A stretch of DNA of 64,000 bases from Accumulibacter sp031732795 (GCA_031732795.1 JAVMKC010000092.1:3623-67622); one strand, 5' to 3'. Shown: positions 9,071 through 18,224, counted from the stretch's first letter. Numbers and translations: made by a program. Notes: generated by a model from the sequence alone, not told the origin.

Positions 9071-10603
9071 TCAAAAGCTGTAACGCAACTCCGTATACAC
9101 GCGGTCACTGCGATCGTAGCGACCGAAAAAGCCGAGCGGCGGGCCGTGAAAAATGTCGGCACCGACGGCGAAGCGCCAGTTTTTCTCGAAATTCCAGGTC
9201 ATACGGGGACGGAGCAGCCAATCGCTGCGGTTGAGACTGGCGATGTACAGCACCTGTGCCTCGACCTTGTCGCCGAATTTGCGATTGGCCAGCAGGCTGT
9301 AACCATTTTCATTCTTGTCCTGGATGATGTCCGGGCTGTGGTTGAAAAAATGGCTTTGAAAGAATTGGACGTTGAAACGGGTGTCGGCAATTTCGGTGTA
9401 ATCCAGGCCGACCGCCCAGTTGAGCGTTTTCTGTGCCACGACGCCGTCGACATCGTTGGGATCCTTGACCTGATAGTTCATCCCGTCGGTATAGACCGCC
9501 TCGGCTTTCAGGACCACCGGGCCGAGATCCTTGCCCAAGGTCATGCCGTATTGCGTGATCCGGTCGTGCCGGGCCTGGAAGATGGCTGTTGGTTGCGGGG
9601 AGGAGACGATTTCCCGGTAGAAGGTCGGTGCGACGCTCAGACTGTGGTAGGCGAAAGCCGCGACATCCCAGCCGTTTTTGAGCAGCGACAGCCGCAGTCC
9701 GTAGTTGCTGTTCGACAAGCGCCGTGAGGGTCGTTGTTCGTTGCGATAGACGGTAGCCACCCCCGCCGGAACGGGCAGGGTGTAGTTGAAGAATTCAGCG
9801 CCGGGCTTACCGATTTCGTCGTAGCTGGCCACCGGAATCCACAGCAGTTCGGCGTGGAAATCGTCCTTGAAATATTCAGCGCGCGCGGCCCATTGTGGAA
9901 TGCGCAGGATTTCGAACTCGGGCAGCAAGAATTGGCGCATGTCCCGTGCCGAAACGACGTCGGCAAACAACAGGCCGACCATTTCGCCCCAGATCACGTG
10001 TTGACGACCGAGGCGAAAATCCCAGTCGCCGGCGCCGATATCGAGGTAATTCTCCCGCAACATCAGGTTGAAGCGCTGGTTGTCGGCCACGGCGGACGGG
10101 TAATGATCGGTCAGACTGTAGGTGGCGTCGAAGTCGGCGCGTGCGCCGAGTTTCCATTTGACACCGCTGCCGAGATCGCCTTGCGCGCTGAGATCGGTGC
10201 GGAACATCATTTCGGACCAATGGCTGGGCCGGGGAAGGGTGTACGCCATCACATTCTCGGCAAACCCCTTGATGCCGCTGAATTTTCCGCTGTCGGTCGC
10301 CGCTGTCGTGGCCGGCTTGGCGGGTGCCGCCGCCGGCTGGTCGTCGAGAAAAAGCGACTCCTTCTTGCCCGGCGCAGGCGTGGCGGGAGCCGAGGGGGCC
10401 GAAGATGGGGATGAGGTCATGTCATCGTCGTCGAACAGGGCGTCACGGCTCTTTGGCAACGCATCGCTGGTCTTGGCAGCCAATTCGAGGTTCGGCAAGG
10501 CATTCGGGCCGCCTTGCCCGACATTCTGGGCGAGGGTCAGCGCGGGCAGCAAACCACACAGCGAGGCCGCGGCGGCCATGAGCTTGTGCATTGGGCGGTT
10601 CAT
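9071..10603 (-). CDS. outer-membrane beta-barrel protein (DUF1302-like)
   Basis: 510 residues from the ATG at 10603, chosen because GGAG lies ten bases upstream and the start falls four bases after the ATPase stop. A signal peptide (MNRPMHKLMAAAASLCGLLPALTLAQ) is followed by an Asp/Ser/Pro/Ala-rich linker to about residue 130. A long run of alternating beta strands ends in YTELRYSF, the terminal aromatic expected for BAM-dependent insertion. The strands resemble DUF1302-type porins. Co-transcription with a LolD-like ATPase suggests an envelope transport function, but the substrate is unknown. Confidence 0.78.
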   Translation of the reverse strand: MNRPMHKLMAAAASLCGLLPALTLAQNVGQGGPNALPNLELAAKTSDALPKSRDALFDDDDMTSSPSSAPSAPATPAPGKKESLFLDDQPAAAPAKPATTAATDSGKFSGIKGFAENVMAYTLPRPSHWSEMMFRTDLSAQGDLGSGVKWKLGARADFDATYSLTDHYPSAVADNQRFNLMLRENYLDIGAGDWDFRLGRQHVIWGEMVGLLFADVVSARDMRQFLLPEFEILRIPQWAARAEYFKDDFHAELLWIPVASYDEIGKPGAEFFNYTLPVPAGVATVYRNEQRPSRRLSNSNYGLRLSLLKNGWDVAAFAYHSLSVAPTFYREIVSSPQPTAIFQARHDRITQYGMTLGKDLGPVVLKAEAVYTDGMNYQVKDPNDVDGVVAQKTLNWAVGLDYTEIADTRFNVQFFQSHFFNHSPDIIQDKNENGYSLLANRKFGDKVEAQVLYIASLNRSDWLLRPRMTWNFEKNWRFAVGADIFHGPPLGFFGRYDRSDRVYTELRYSF

Positions 10604-10607
10604 CAGA

Positions 10608-11411
10608 CTAATTCTCCGCATGAGGGGCAGTCGGGTTGTGGGTCGAAGCCGATGATTCGCCGCGTCCGGCTGCCTCATCATCGGCGGAAGCGCGCGGGCG
10701 AATGACCGTCCATTTGGTGTGCAGGCGTTTGCCGAGGTGGGCAATCACGCCATCCTCGACCCGGACCAACCGGTCCGCCTTGGCGATCACCCGTTTGTCG
10801 TGGGTGGAAAAAATGAAGGTGGTTTTGAAGGAGCGGTTGATTTTTTTCATCAACAGCAGAATCTCTTCCCCGGTGTTGTGGTCGAGGTTGGCGGTCGGTT
10901 CGTCGGCCAGGACGATCGACGGACGGATGGCCAGCGCGCGCGCGATCGCCACGCGCTGGCGCTGTCCGCCGCTGAGCTGATTCGGGCGGTGCCCGGCGAA
11001 GCGTGACAGGCCGACGATGTCGAGAAAATAGGCCACCCGTTTCCGGCGTTCCGCTGCGGAAACGTCGCTCCGGTGCAGCAGGGGATATTCGACATTTTCT
11101 GCCGCGGACAATACCGGCAACAGATTGAACGTCTGGAAGATGAAACCGATGGTCCGGGCGCGCAGATCGGCGAGCTGATCCGGCGTCCGACCGCTGACAT
11201 CCTGCTCGTTGATGAAAATCTTGCCGCTGCTCGGAACGTCGATGCAGCCGATCAGATTCAGCAGGGTGGTCTTGCCACTGCCCGACGGGCCGGCGATGGC
11301 CAAAAATACCCCCGGCTCGAACGCCAGATTGATATTTTTGAGGGCTTGGACTTTTTGCTCGCCGAGCTGATAATCCTTATAAACATTCTCAATCCGTACG
11401 ACTTCTTTCAT
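10608..11411 (-). CDS. LolD/MacB-type ABC transporter ATP-binding protein
   Basis: 267 residues. Walker A (AGPSGSGKTTLLNLIG), Q-loop (FIFQTFNLLPVLSA), signature LSGGQRQRVAIARALA and Walker B (IVLADEPTANLD) are intact. The family pairs with FtsX-like permeases to move lipoproteins or other envelope substrates. A C-terminal extension of about 40 residues is unusual. No permease gene is next to it in this window. It heads a two-gene operon with the outer-membrane barrel and is divergent from the LolA-like gene. Confidence 0.92.
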   Translation of the reverse strand: MKEVVRIENVYKDYQLGEQKVQALKNINLAFEPGVFLAIAGPSGSGKTTLLNLIGCIDVPSSGKIFINEQDVSGRTPDQLADLRARTIGFIFQTFNLLPVLSAAENVEYPLLHRSDVSAAERRKRVAYFLDIVGLSRFAGHRPNQLSGGQRQRVAIARALAIRPSIVLADEPTANLDHNTGEEILLLMKKINRSFKTTFIFSTHDKRVIAKADRLVRVEDGVIAHLGKRLHTKWTVIRPRASADDEAAGRGESSASTHNPTAPHAEN

Positions 11412-11465
11412 CCGCAGGCACTTTCAGCCAGTTCACACATCGGTCAGCACAGCGAGGTATATCCT

Positions 11466-12263
11466 ATGGAAATCATGACAACCCCCCTTGGCAAAGTCAA
11501 GGCGCGCTTGGCCATCGCCGCCTTCGCGCTGGCCGCCGGCTGGATGCCGGCCGTTGTCGCGGCGGCCGATGCGCCGGCAACGGGTGACAATGCCGAGGCG
11601 CGGACCATCGTCGAGAAAGCGGACCAGGTGCGTTTTCCGCCGGAAAGCTTCCAGGTCGACGTCTCGATCACCACCACCAACGCCGACCACGGCAGCGAAG
11701 TGCGCAAATACCGCGTACTTTCCAAAGGAAACAGCAACAGCGTGGTCATGGTCACCGAACCGGCGTCGGAGCGCGGGCAGATCATGTTGATGAAAGGCCG
11801 CGACCTGTGGATTTTCATGCCCGACGTGTCGCAGCCGATCCGTCTGGCGTTGTCGCAACGACTGACCGGTCAGGTAGCGAACGGCGACTTGGCGCGGGCG
11901 AATTTCGCTGCCGACTATCATCCGAAAGTGTTACGCAGCGAGAAAATCGGCAACGACGATTATCACGTCCTCGAATTGACCGGCGTCGACCGCGGCGTCA
12001 CTTACCAGCGGGTGCTGTACTGGGTACGCGAAAAAGACCATTGGCCTTACAAGGCCGAGTTTTATTCCTTGTCCAACCGGCTGCTGAAAACCTGCAAGTA
12101 TGAGAACTTCAAAGTCATGGAAGGCAAGCGGCGGCCGACCCGTCTGGTGATGGAAGACGCCTTGCGCGGCGGCGAGCAGTCGGTTCTCGAGTACGGCAAC
12201 ATGAAACTGCGCGATCTGCCCGACAAGGTATTCACCAAGGATTATCTGAAAAAACTCGAATAG
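11466..12263 (+). CDS. outer-membrane lipoprotein-sorting (LolA-like) periplasmic protein
   Basis: 265 residues from the ATG at 11466, with GAGG eight bases upstream. A signal peptide ends near PAVVAAADAP. The mature part has the pattern of the LolA-like 'outer membrane lipoprotein-sorting' family (GQIMLMKGRDLWIFMPDVSQ, YHVLELTG, PYKAEFYSLSNRLLKTCKYENF). These are unclosed beta-barrel carriers for hydrophobic ligands. It is divergent from the LolD-like ATPase and the outer-membrane barrel, consistent with one envelope trafficking unit. Confidence 0.85.
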   Translation: MEIMTTPLGKVKARLAIAAFALAAGWMPAVVAAADAPATGDNAEARTIVEKADQVRFPPESFQVDVSITTTNADHGSEVRKYRVLSKGNSNSVVMVTEPASERGQIMLMKGRDLWIFMPDVSQPIRLALSQRLTGQVANGDLARANFAADYHPKVLRSEKIGNDDYHVLELTGVDRGVTYQRVLYWVREKDHWPYKAEFYSLSNRLLKTCKYENFKVMEGKRRPTRLVMEDALRGGEQSVLEYGNMKLRDLPDKVFTKDYLKKLE

Positions 12264-12452
12264 TCGTTTGGGGCTGCTTAACGGCAGCAGGCGCGTCTCC
12301 CGCCGGGCCTTCGGGACATGGCGCGCCTGAAAGAATCGGAACGCTCGCTTCGCGTTTCGTACGGCCTGTCGTTTGGCCGGCTCGTTTGGCCGGCTCGTTT
12401 GACCCGATCGATCACACCATCCTCCCGCGTCTTCTCCGATGACCCATGAACG

Positions 12453-13307
12453 ATGATCCACACGGCTTGGCAACGTGATCCCGGTTTGATCAAGCGGCCG
12501 TTCCACCCCTGGCAGATCTGGAGCGTGCGCGGCGGCATCGGGACAACGAGTCGGCGGATGCTCTGGTGGGTAGTCTGGCTGGCAATCTGTGTGCTAGGCA
12601 ACCCCACGCGAGCCGGTGCCGACCCCGTCCATGTCGCCGTAGCGGCGAACTTTGCCGACGCCTTGCAGGAAATCGCCGTTGAATTCGCCAAGGATACCGG
12701 CCATCAAGTGATCCCCTCTTCTGGATCGACCGGAAGGTTCTACGCCCAGATCAAGGCCGGCGCGCCGTTCGAAATCCTGCTCGCCGCTGATGAGCAGACG
12801 CCGGCACGGCTGGAAAAGGAGCGTTTCGCCGTCGCCGGCAGTCGTTTCACGTACGCTGTCGGCACCTTGGCGCTGTGGAGCCGCACGGCGGGCTACGTCG
12901 ACCCGCAGGGTGAAATTCTCAAGCGCAACACCTTCCGCTACCTGGCAATCGCCAATCCCAAACTGGCACCATACGGCGCGTCGGCCGTCGAGGTATTGCA
13001 GGCGCTCGGTCTGGCGGACAGCTTTCGGGAGAAGTGGGTGATCGGCGAGAACGTCGGCCAAGCCTACCAGTTCGTCGTCTCGGGCAACGCCGAACTTGGC
13101 TTTGTCGCTCTGTCACAGGTTTATCGTTCCGGACGCTGGCAAAGCGGTTCGGGGTGGCGGGTGCCGCAAAACCTGTACTCGCCGATCCGTCAGGACGCGG
13201 TGCTGCTCGACAAAGGCCGGGGCAACGTGGCCGCCGAAGGCCTGCTCGGCTATCTACGCGGCGACAAGGCCAAGACGATCATCCGTTCTTACGGCTACGG
13301 TCACTGA
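12453..13307 (+). CDS. modA: molybdate ABC transporter substrate-binding protein
   Basis: A periplasmic molybdate-binding protein. The mature part begins DPVHVAVAANFADALQEIA and includes the oxyanion-contact SSGSTGRFYAQIKAGAPFEI and LAIANPKLAPYGASA. The C-terminal domain carries VGQAYQFVVSGNAELGFVALSQ. The start is ambiguous: ATG at 12453 gives 284 residues, while ATG at 12558 starts directly at the hydrophobic signal sequence MLWWVVWLAICVLG and is more typical. modB and modC follow about 220 bp downstream. Confidence 0.93.
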   Translation: MIHTAWQRDPGLIKRPFHPWQIWSVRGGIGTTSRRMLWWVVWLAICVLGNPTRAGADPVHVAVAANFADALQEIAVEFAKDTGHQVIPSSGSTGRFYAQIKAGAPFEILLAADEQTPARLEKERFAVAGSRFTYAVGTLALWSRTAGYVDPQGEILKRNTFRYLAIANPKLAPYGASAVEVLQALGLADSFREKWVIGENVGQAYQFVVSGNAELGFVALSQVYRSGRWQSGSGWRVPQNLYSPIRQDAVLLDKGRGNVAAEGLLGYLRGDKAKTIIRSYGYGH

Positions 13308-13531
13308 GAGGTTGTGAAGAAATGCTTACGGGCAGGACTGGATGCCAGGCGCGAGCGAGTGACCAGACCTGTCAAGAGGATGGGTGGGAAGTGGGCACGC
13401 GAGACAGGCCGCAGATTGGTCACGCAGTAGATTCATTCACAACCGCAGGGGTGTCGGGATCGATCCGTATCGAGAGTGCTTTGTCGATCGCCGACGGACC
13501 GCTCGACGCCTGACGGTCGGATGATCAACCG

Positions 13532-14203
13532 ATGTTGAATGCGTTCGATCTGACGGCGGTCTGGCTGACCGTCAAATTGGCCACCGTCACCAGCACCTTG
13601 CTGCTGCTGGTCGGCACGCCGCTCGCCTGGTGGCTGGCGCGGACTCGTCACTGGCTCAGCGGCCCGGTCGGCGCATTGGTTACCCTGCCGCTGATCCTGC
13701 CGCCGACGGTGCTCGGCTTCTACTTGCTGGTCTTGATGGGTCCGGACGGCATCGTCGGCCGGGCGCTCGACGTTCTCGGCGTGTCGCCGCTGCCGTTCAC
13801 CTTTGCCGGCCTGGTGGTCGCGTCGATGATCTACTCGCTGCCCTTCGTCGTTCAACCGTTGCAGCAAGCATTCACCGCCATTGGCGAGGCCCCGCTGGAG
13901 GCCGCGGCGACTTTACGCGCCGGTCCCTGGGATACCTTCTTCACAGTCGTCGTCCCGCTGGCCGCCGGCGGTTTCTTCAACGCCGCGATTCTGGGTTTTG
14001 CGCATACCGTCGGCGAATTCGGAGTGGTGTTGATGATCGGCGGCAACATTCCCGGCAAGACGCAGGTACTGTCGATGGCCCTCTACAACCACGTCGAAGC
14101 GCTCGATTACGACGCCGCGCATCGGCTCGCCGGAGTGCTGCTGCTCTTTTCCTTCGCCGTCCTGCTGCTGCTCAATCTTTACCGGCCGATACACCGTCGA
14201 TGA
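13532..14203 (+). CDS. modB: molybdate ABC transporter permease
   Basis: 223 residues with five or so membrane segments. It carries the binding-protein-dependent permease (EAA) loop, seen as GEAPLEAAATLRAGPWDTFFTVVVPLAAGG, and family residues such as LPPTVLGFYLLVLMG and FAHTVGEFGVVLMIGGN. The stop overlaps the modC start (ATGA at 14200-14203), indicating translational coupling. It forms the membrane channel of the molybdate importer. Confidence 0.95.
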   Translation: MLNAFDLTAVWLTVKLATVTSTLLLLVGTPLAWWLARTRHWLSGPVGALVTLPLILPPTVLGFYLLVLMGPDGIVGRALDVLGVSPLPFTFAGLVVASMIYSLPFVVQPLQQAFTAIGEAPLEAAATLRAGPWDTFFTVVVPLAAGGFFNAAILGFAHTVGEFGVVLMIGGNIPGKTQVLSMALYNHVEALDYDAAHRLAGVLLLFSFAVLLLLNLYRPIHRR

Positions 14204-15270
14204 CTCTGCGAATTCGTTGTCACCTGCCCCGGCCGGCGTTCACGCTCGACATAGACCTCGAATTGACCGGGAACGGCGTCACGGCCGTTTTTGGTCGATC
14301 GGGCTCTGGAAAAACCACTCTGCTGCGCTATGTCGCCGGACTGGAACGCGGCACATCGGGAGAGTTGCGGGTTCATGGCGAGACCTGGCATGACGAAAAA
14401 TACTGGCTGCCACCCCACCGTCGGCCGCTGGGGTATGTTTTTCAGGACGCCCGCCTGTTCGCCCATCTCGATGTCGCCGGCAATCTCGCCTACGCCGAGC
14501 GGCGGAGCGCCGCCAGCGGACGTCGGCTGTCGTTGCCGCAGATCATCGAACTGCTCGGTATCGCCCCGCTGTTGCCGCGTCGCGTGGACCAGCTCTCCGG
14601 CGGCGAACGGCAGCGGGTGGCGATCGCCCGCGCCCTGGCGACCGATCCGCGCCTGTTGCTGATGGACGAACCGCTGGCTGCGCTCGACCACGTCCGCAAG
14701 CAGGAAATCATGCCGTACCTGGAACGGCTGCGCGACGATCTGGCGATCCCGATGCTCTACGTCAGCCATTCGCCGGACGAAGTGGCCCGTCTGGCCGAGC
14801 AGATCGTGGTTCTGGACAACGGACGCGTGCTCGCTTCCGGAGCGCTGAGCACCGTTCTGGCGAGTGTCGATCTGCCACTGCGCCTGGGCGAAGACGCCGG
14901 CGTCGTTTTCGCCGGCACGGTTCTCGAACGCGACGCCAACTGGCATCTGGCACGGATCGGCTTCGCCGGTGGCACGTTGTGGGTCCGTGATGGTGGCGTC
15001 CCGCTTGGCGGCAGCGTCCGCGTACGCATCCTGGCCCGCGATGTCAGCATTTCCCGCCAGGCCGACCACCAGAGCAGCATCCTCAACATCCTGCCGGCGA
15101 CGATCACCGCGCAAGGCCGCGAAGAGCATCCGGCGTTGACGCTGCTTCAGTTACGCGTTGGCGAAACCCCGTTGCTGGCCCGTTTGACCCGTGCCTCGGC
15201 GCATCGTCTGGCTCTGGAGGTGGCCGATCAGGTCTGGGTGCAGATCAAAGCGGTGGCCTTGGTCGCCTGA
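14200..15270 (+). CDS. modC: molybdate ABC transporter ATP-binding protein
   Basis: 356 residues from the ATG that overlaps the modB stop. Walker A (FGRSGSGKTTLLRYVAG), Q-loop (GYVFQDARLFAHLDV), signature LSGGERQRVAIARALA and Walker B (LLLMDEPLAALD) are all present. The last 65 or so residues form a molybdopterin-binding (Mop/TOBE) domain (QSSILNILPATITA ... LLARLTRASAHRLAL), the regulatory part typical of ModC. The modA-modB-modC order is standard. Confidence 0.96.
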   Translation: MTLRIRCHLPRPAFTLDIDLELTGNGVTAVFGRSGSGKTTLLRYVAGLERGTSGELRVHGETWHDEKYWLPPHRRPLGYVFQDARLFAHLDVAGNLAYAERRSAASGRRLSLPQIIELLGIAPLLPRRVDQLSGGERQRVAIARALATDPRLLLMDEPLAALDHVRKQEIMPYLERLRDDLAIPMLYVSHSPDEVARLAEQIVVLDNGRVLASGALSTVLASVDLPLRLGEDAGVVFAGTVLERDANWHLARIGFAGGTLWVRDGGVPLGGSVRVRILARDVSISRQADHQSSILNILPATITAQGREEHPALTLLQLRVGETPLLARLTRASAHRLALEVADQVWVQIKAVALVA

Positions 15271-15308
15271 TCCGGGGGCGATTCGCTCGAGAATCTGTTT
15301 CGCCGAGG

Positions 15309-15453
15309 GAATCAGCGCGGGCAAATCGCCCGGTGTTCATCCACCACATCGCTGCCGCCGATACGGTAGATGAGTTGGTCATGGCCCGCCGCGAACCGAA
15401 ACGTGAAGTGCAGGATTTGTTACTTGAAACGATGAGGAGGAGAGGGAAATGAA
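15309..15453 (+). pseudogene. C-terminal remnant of an SNF2-type phage helicase
   Basis: An open stretch without a start reads RPVFIHHIAAADTVDELVMA and ends QDLLLETMRRRGK plus a stop. This matches the extreme C-terminus of phage and prophage SNF2/DEAD helicases (motif of type VHHI..GTVDE.V followed by QDxLLExM). Helicase motifs I to VI are missing and the sequence upstream is unrelated, so it is a relic, probably of a lost prophage. It ends immediately before the DUF1640-like gene on the other strand. Confidence 0.6.
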
Positions 15454-15714
15454 TCAGAAAAACTGCTTGGCGAAGTTGGCGGCAGCGACGGCAATCAGCA
15501 CGCTCATCATCCAAGACAACTTATCGAACTTGGCCTCGACCACGGCGAACTTACCGTCAATCTTGGTTTCCAGCCGGTCCAGGTCCTTTTTTGTAATCAG
15601 CCCGTCGTGGGACTTGACGATGGCACGCACCACGGCTTCAGCTTGCTCGGACGGCAGACCGGAGGCATGAAGCTCACGTACAAGCTCTTGCGTATCAAAA
15701 GTGATCGTACTCAT
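15454..15714 (-). CDS. small coiled-coil membrane protein (DUF1640-like)
   Basis: 86 residues. The N-terminus TFDTQELVRELHASGLPSEQ and the following EAVVRAIVKSHDGLITKKDL match the DUF1640/CCDC90-type proteins common in proteobacteria, often near mobile elements. A helical heptad region (residues 40-65) leads to one C-terminal membrane helix (WMMSVLIAVAAANFA). A short-tail anchor and oligomerising coil are likely; no function is known. Confidence 0.8.
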   Translation of the reverse strand: MSTITFDTQELVRELHASGLPSEQAEAVVRAIVKSHDGLITKKDLDRLETKIDGKFAVVEAKFDKLSWMMSVLIAVAAANFAKQFF

Positions 15715-16177
15715 GCGGCAAAGTATAAACGAGCAGGAAAAATTTTTTGCGTTTGGCCCTGAAGGTCGCTTGATGAGAAGGAGCGGGAAGTGAATCAGGG
15801 GCCTTTTACCGAAGAGGGGTCAACAATACTCAGCGGCCAAACGAATTCCCCACTTCCGCAAATCTGGTACACCACAAGCAATTTTTTCTTCGCTTTGATT
15901 ATCTTTCCTGAAAAACCCCATTCCGCGTTTGAGAGTTCCATATCCGTCAAACGGAACAAGTGTTCGCCGTTCCTTGTTTTTCTGAGTCCCAGGGTTTGCC
16001 GTCTGTCTGGTTCCCAAGGTCCGCCTTGGGAACCCACTCTGGGAAGCTCCAGCGTCCTTTCCCGGCCCGATCTGATGTGCGGAGCCGCGGTCCGAAAGCT
16101 GGAATTTCAAAACATGGGGTTCCCAAGGTGTACCTTGAGAAGCAGAAAAAGACTGCGCCAAGGGAATGCGGCTGTCG
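15715..16177. other. non-coding stretch with palindromic repeats
   Basis: No credible gene. It holds 111-bp repeat copy 1 (16001-16111) and a further palindrome unit beginning TTCCCAAGGTGTACCTTG at about 16120. The short open frames here overlap the repeats and show no protein-like pattern. Confidence 0.6.
16001..16111. repeat. 111-bp dispersed repeat with GTTCCCAAGG palindrome (copy 1)
   Basis: Begins GTCTGTCTGGTTCCCAAGGT and contains the palindrome GTTCCCAAGG ... CCTTGGGAAC. It ends with AGCTGGAATTTCAAA. Its counterpart at 61356-61466 has exactly the same length and about three quarters identity by eye. The palindrome type is seen in many bacterial repeat families. Confidence 0.7.
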
Positions 16178-16252
16178 TGGTGCCCCCGGTCGGAATCGAA
16201 CCAACACCTGATGATTACAAATCAACTGCACGACCTTCATGCGACGGGGGCA
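16178..16252 (-). tRNA. divergent tRNA-Thr (anticodon TGT)
   Basis: On the minus strand the acceptor stem TGCCCCC pairs with GGGGGCA and is followed by an encoded CCA. The T arm (GGTTCGATTCCGACC) is perfect. The anticodon loop TTTGTAA gives TGT at 16217-16219, with one mismatch in the GTTGA/TCATC stem. The D arm is poor (three or four pairs around TGAAGGTCG) and one position between the D and anticodon stems seems missing. It could be functional but divergent, or a degenerate tRNA. Confidence 0.65.
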
Positions 16253-16451
16253 CGTCAAGTGCGGAGAGGATTATAGCGGATAGCGTTCAAGCGATACGAG
16301 CACGATCAAACCCGATGTTTTTCTTGGCCGGCAACCAATCGATCCGGTGACCAAAAGTACGATCAGGGCGACGTGCGTCATGAGTCGTATCAACCGCTCC
16401 GATCGACCCGTTCGGCGCGCAGAAGCCCGCGAGATTTGTCGCCAGAGAAGT

Positions 16452-16485
16452 CAAAATAAAAAACGGCTCAGAATCCTGAGCCGTT
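16452..16485 (-). terminator. intrinsic terminator of the actP operon
   Basis: The stem AACGGCTCAG / CTGAGCCGTT with a four-base loop lies about 50 bp past the actP stop. On the minus strand it is followed by a T-rich tract (complement of 16452-16461). This is a classic rho-independent terminator. Confidence 0.85.
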
Positions 16486-16535
16486 TTGTGGGTCGGCTGA
16501 ACGTCGCCGATGATTTCTGCCTGGTGGCCTGCTGC

Positions 16536-18224
16536 TTAGTGACCGGAAGCTGCCGCTGCGCCGATGCCGGTTTCGGAACGGACTTTCTGAGCCGGGTACA
16601 GCGAGCGCTCGAGTTGCGCCTGCCGGCTGTTATCCATCTTCGAAACGAGGTAGATCACCAGGAAAGCCGCGGTCATCGAGAACAGGGCCGGCGACGAGTA
16701 CGGGAACCAGGCGCTGCCCTTGGGATTTTTCAGAACCGCTTCCCAGACCGACGCCGAGAGGATGGTCAGCCCCACCGAGGCGATCAGACCGACGATACCG
16801 CCGGCGACCGCGCCCTTAGTCGTGCAGTCCTTCCACAACACGGCCATGAACAGCACCGGGAAGTTGGCCGAGCAGGCAATCGCGAAGGCCAGCATCACCA
16901 TGTAGGCGACGTTTTCCTTCTCGAAGGCGATTCCCAGGAAGACGGCCACGATCCCCAGACAGATGGTGGTGATTTTGGAGACGCGCAATTCGGAGGCCGA
17001 ATCGGCATTGCCGTGCTTGAAGACCGTCGCGTACAGGTCGTGCGATACCGCCGAGGCACCGGAGAGCGTCAGGCCGGCAACCACGGCGAGGATCGTCGCG
17101 AAAGCCACGGCCGAGATGAAGCCCAGGAAGACGTTGCCACCGACGGCGTTGGCCAAGTGGATGGCCGCCATGTTGCCGCCACCTTTCAGGCCTTTGGCCA
17201 GGTCACCATCGACGTAGTACAACTCGGGCGACTGGGTGAGCATGACCACGGCGCCAAAACCGATGATGAAGGTCAGAATGTAGAAATAACCGATCCAGGT
17301 CGTCGCCCAACCGACCGACTTGCGCGCTTCCTTGGCGCTCGGGACGGTGAAGAAGCGCATCAGGATGTGCGGCAGACCGGCGGTACCGAACATCAGCGCC
17401 ATGCCGACCGAGATCGCCGACACCGGGTCCTTGATCAGTGCGCCGGGAGCCATGATCGCATCGTGCTTGGCGTGGATCTCGACCGCTTTGGCGAACAGCG
17501 CTTCAGGATTGAAGCCGAATTTGAACAGCACCGCCAGGGCCATGAACGTCGCACCGGTGAGCAGCAGGCAGGCTTTGATGATCTGCACCCAGGTGGTGGC
17601 GGTCATGCCGCCGAACAGCACGTAGCACATCATCAGCACGCCGACGATGATCACGGCGTAGGTGTATTCCAGACCGAACAGCACCTTGATCAACTGACCG
17701 GCACCGACCATCTGGGCGATCATGTAGAACGCCACCACCACCAGCGAACCGGTAGCCGCAAAGCTGCGAATCGGCGTTTGCGAAAAACGGTAGGCGGCGA
17801 CGTCGGCAAAGGTGAATTTGCCGAGGTTGCGCAGACGTTCGGCCATCAGGAAGGTGATCACCGGCCAACCGACCAGCCAGCCGATAGAGAAGATCAGGCC
17901 GTCGAAGCCGTTGGCGAACACCAGACCCGAGATCCCGAGGAACGAGGCGGCGGACATGTAGTCACCAGCGATGGCCAGACCGTTCTGGAAGCCGGTGATA
18001 CCGCCGCCGGCGGTGTAGAAGTCGGCGGCGGACTTGGTTTTCGACGCCGCCCATTTGGTGATCCACAGCGTGGCCACGACGAAGATGCCGAACATGGCGA
18101 TCGCCACCCAGTTGGTCGCCTGCTTGGTGGTATTGCCGAGGTCGGCACCCGCGGCGTAAACGCCACCGGTCGCCAGCAGCGCGGCGGCCAGGACGAAGAA
18201 ATTACGAGTCGTTGTGCGGATCAT
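16536..18224 (-). CDS. actP: cation/acetate symporter
   Basis: 562 residues, 13 or more membrane helices and an N-terminal signal-like segment, as in ActP of the sodium:solute symporter family. Diagnostic stretches include AASKTKSAADFYTAGGGITG, LAIAGDYMSAASFLGISG and FGTAGLPHILMRFFTVP. It imports acetate and related short carboxylates with a cation. It is preceded by the DUF485 gene with an ATGA overlap and followed by a strong terminator. Confidence 0.95.
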   Translation of the reverse strand: MIRTTTRNFFVLAAALLATGGVYAAGADLGNTTKQATNWVAIAMFGIFVVATLWITKWAASKTKSAADFYTAGGGITGFQNGLAIAGDYMSAASFLGISGLVFANGFDGLIFSIGWLVGWPVITFLMAERLRNLGKFTFADVAAYRFSQTPIRSFAATGSLVVVAFYMIAQMVGAGQLIKVLFGLEYTYAVIIVGVLMMCYVLFGGMTATTWVQIIKACLLLTGATFMALAVLFKFGFNPEALFAKAVEIHAKHDAIMAPGALIKDPVSAISVGMALMFGTAGLPHILMRFFTVPSAKEARKSVGWATTWIGYFYILTFIIGFGAVVMLTQSPELYYVDGDLAKGLKGGGNMAAIHLANAVGGNVFLGFISAVAFATILAVVAGLTLSGASAVSHDLYATVFKHGNADSASELRVSKITTICLGIVAVFLGIAFEKENVAYMVMLAFAIACSANFPVLFMAVLWKDCTTKGAVAGGIVGLIASVGLTILSASVWEAVLKNPKGSAWFPYSSPALFSMTAAFLVIYLVSKMDNSRQAQLERSLYPAQKVRSETGIGAAAASGH

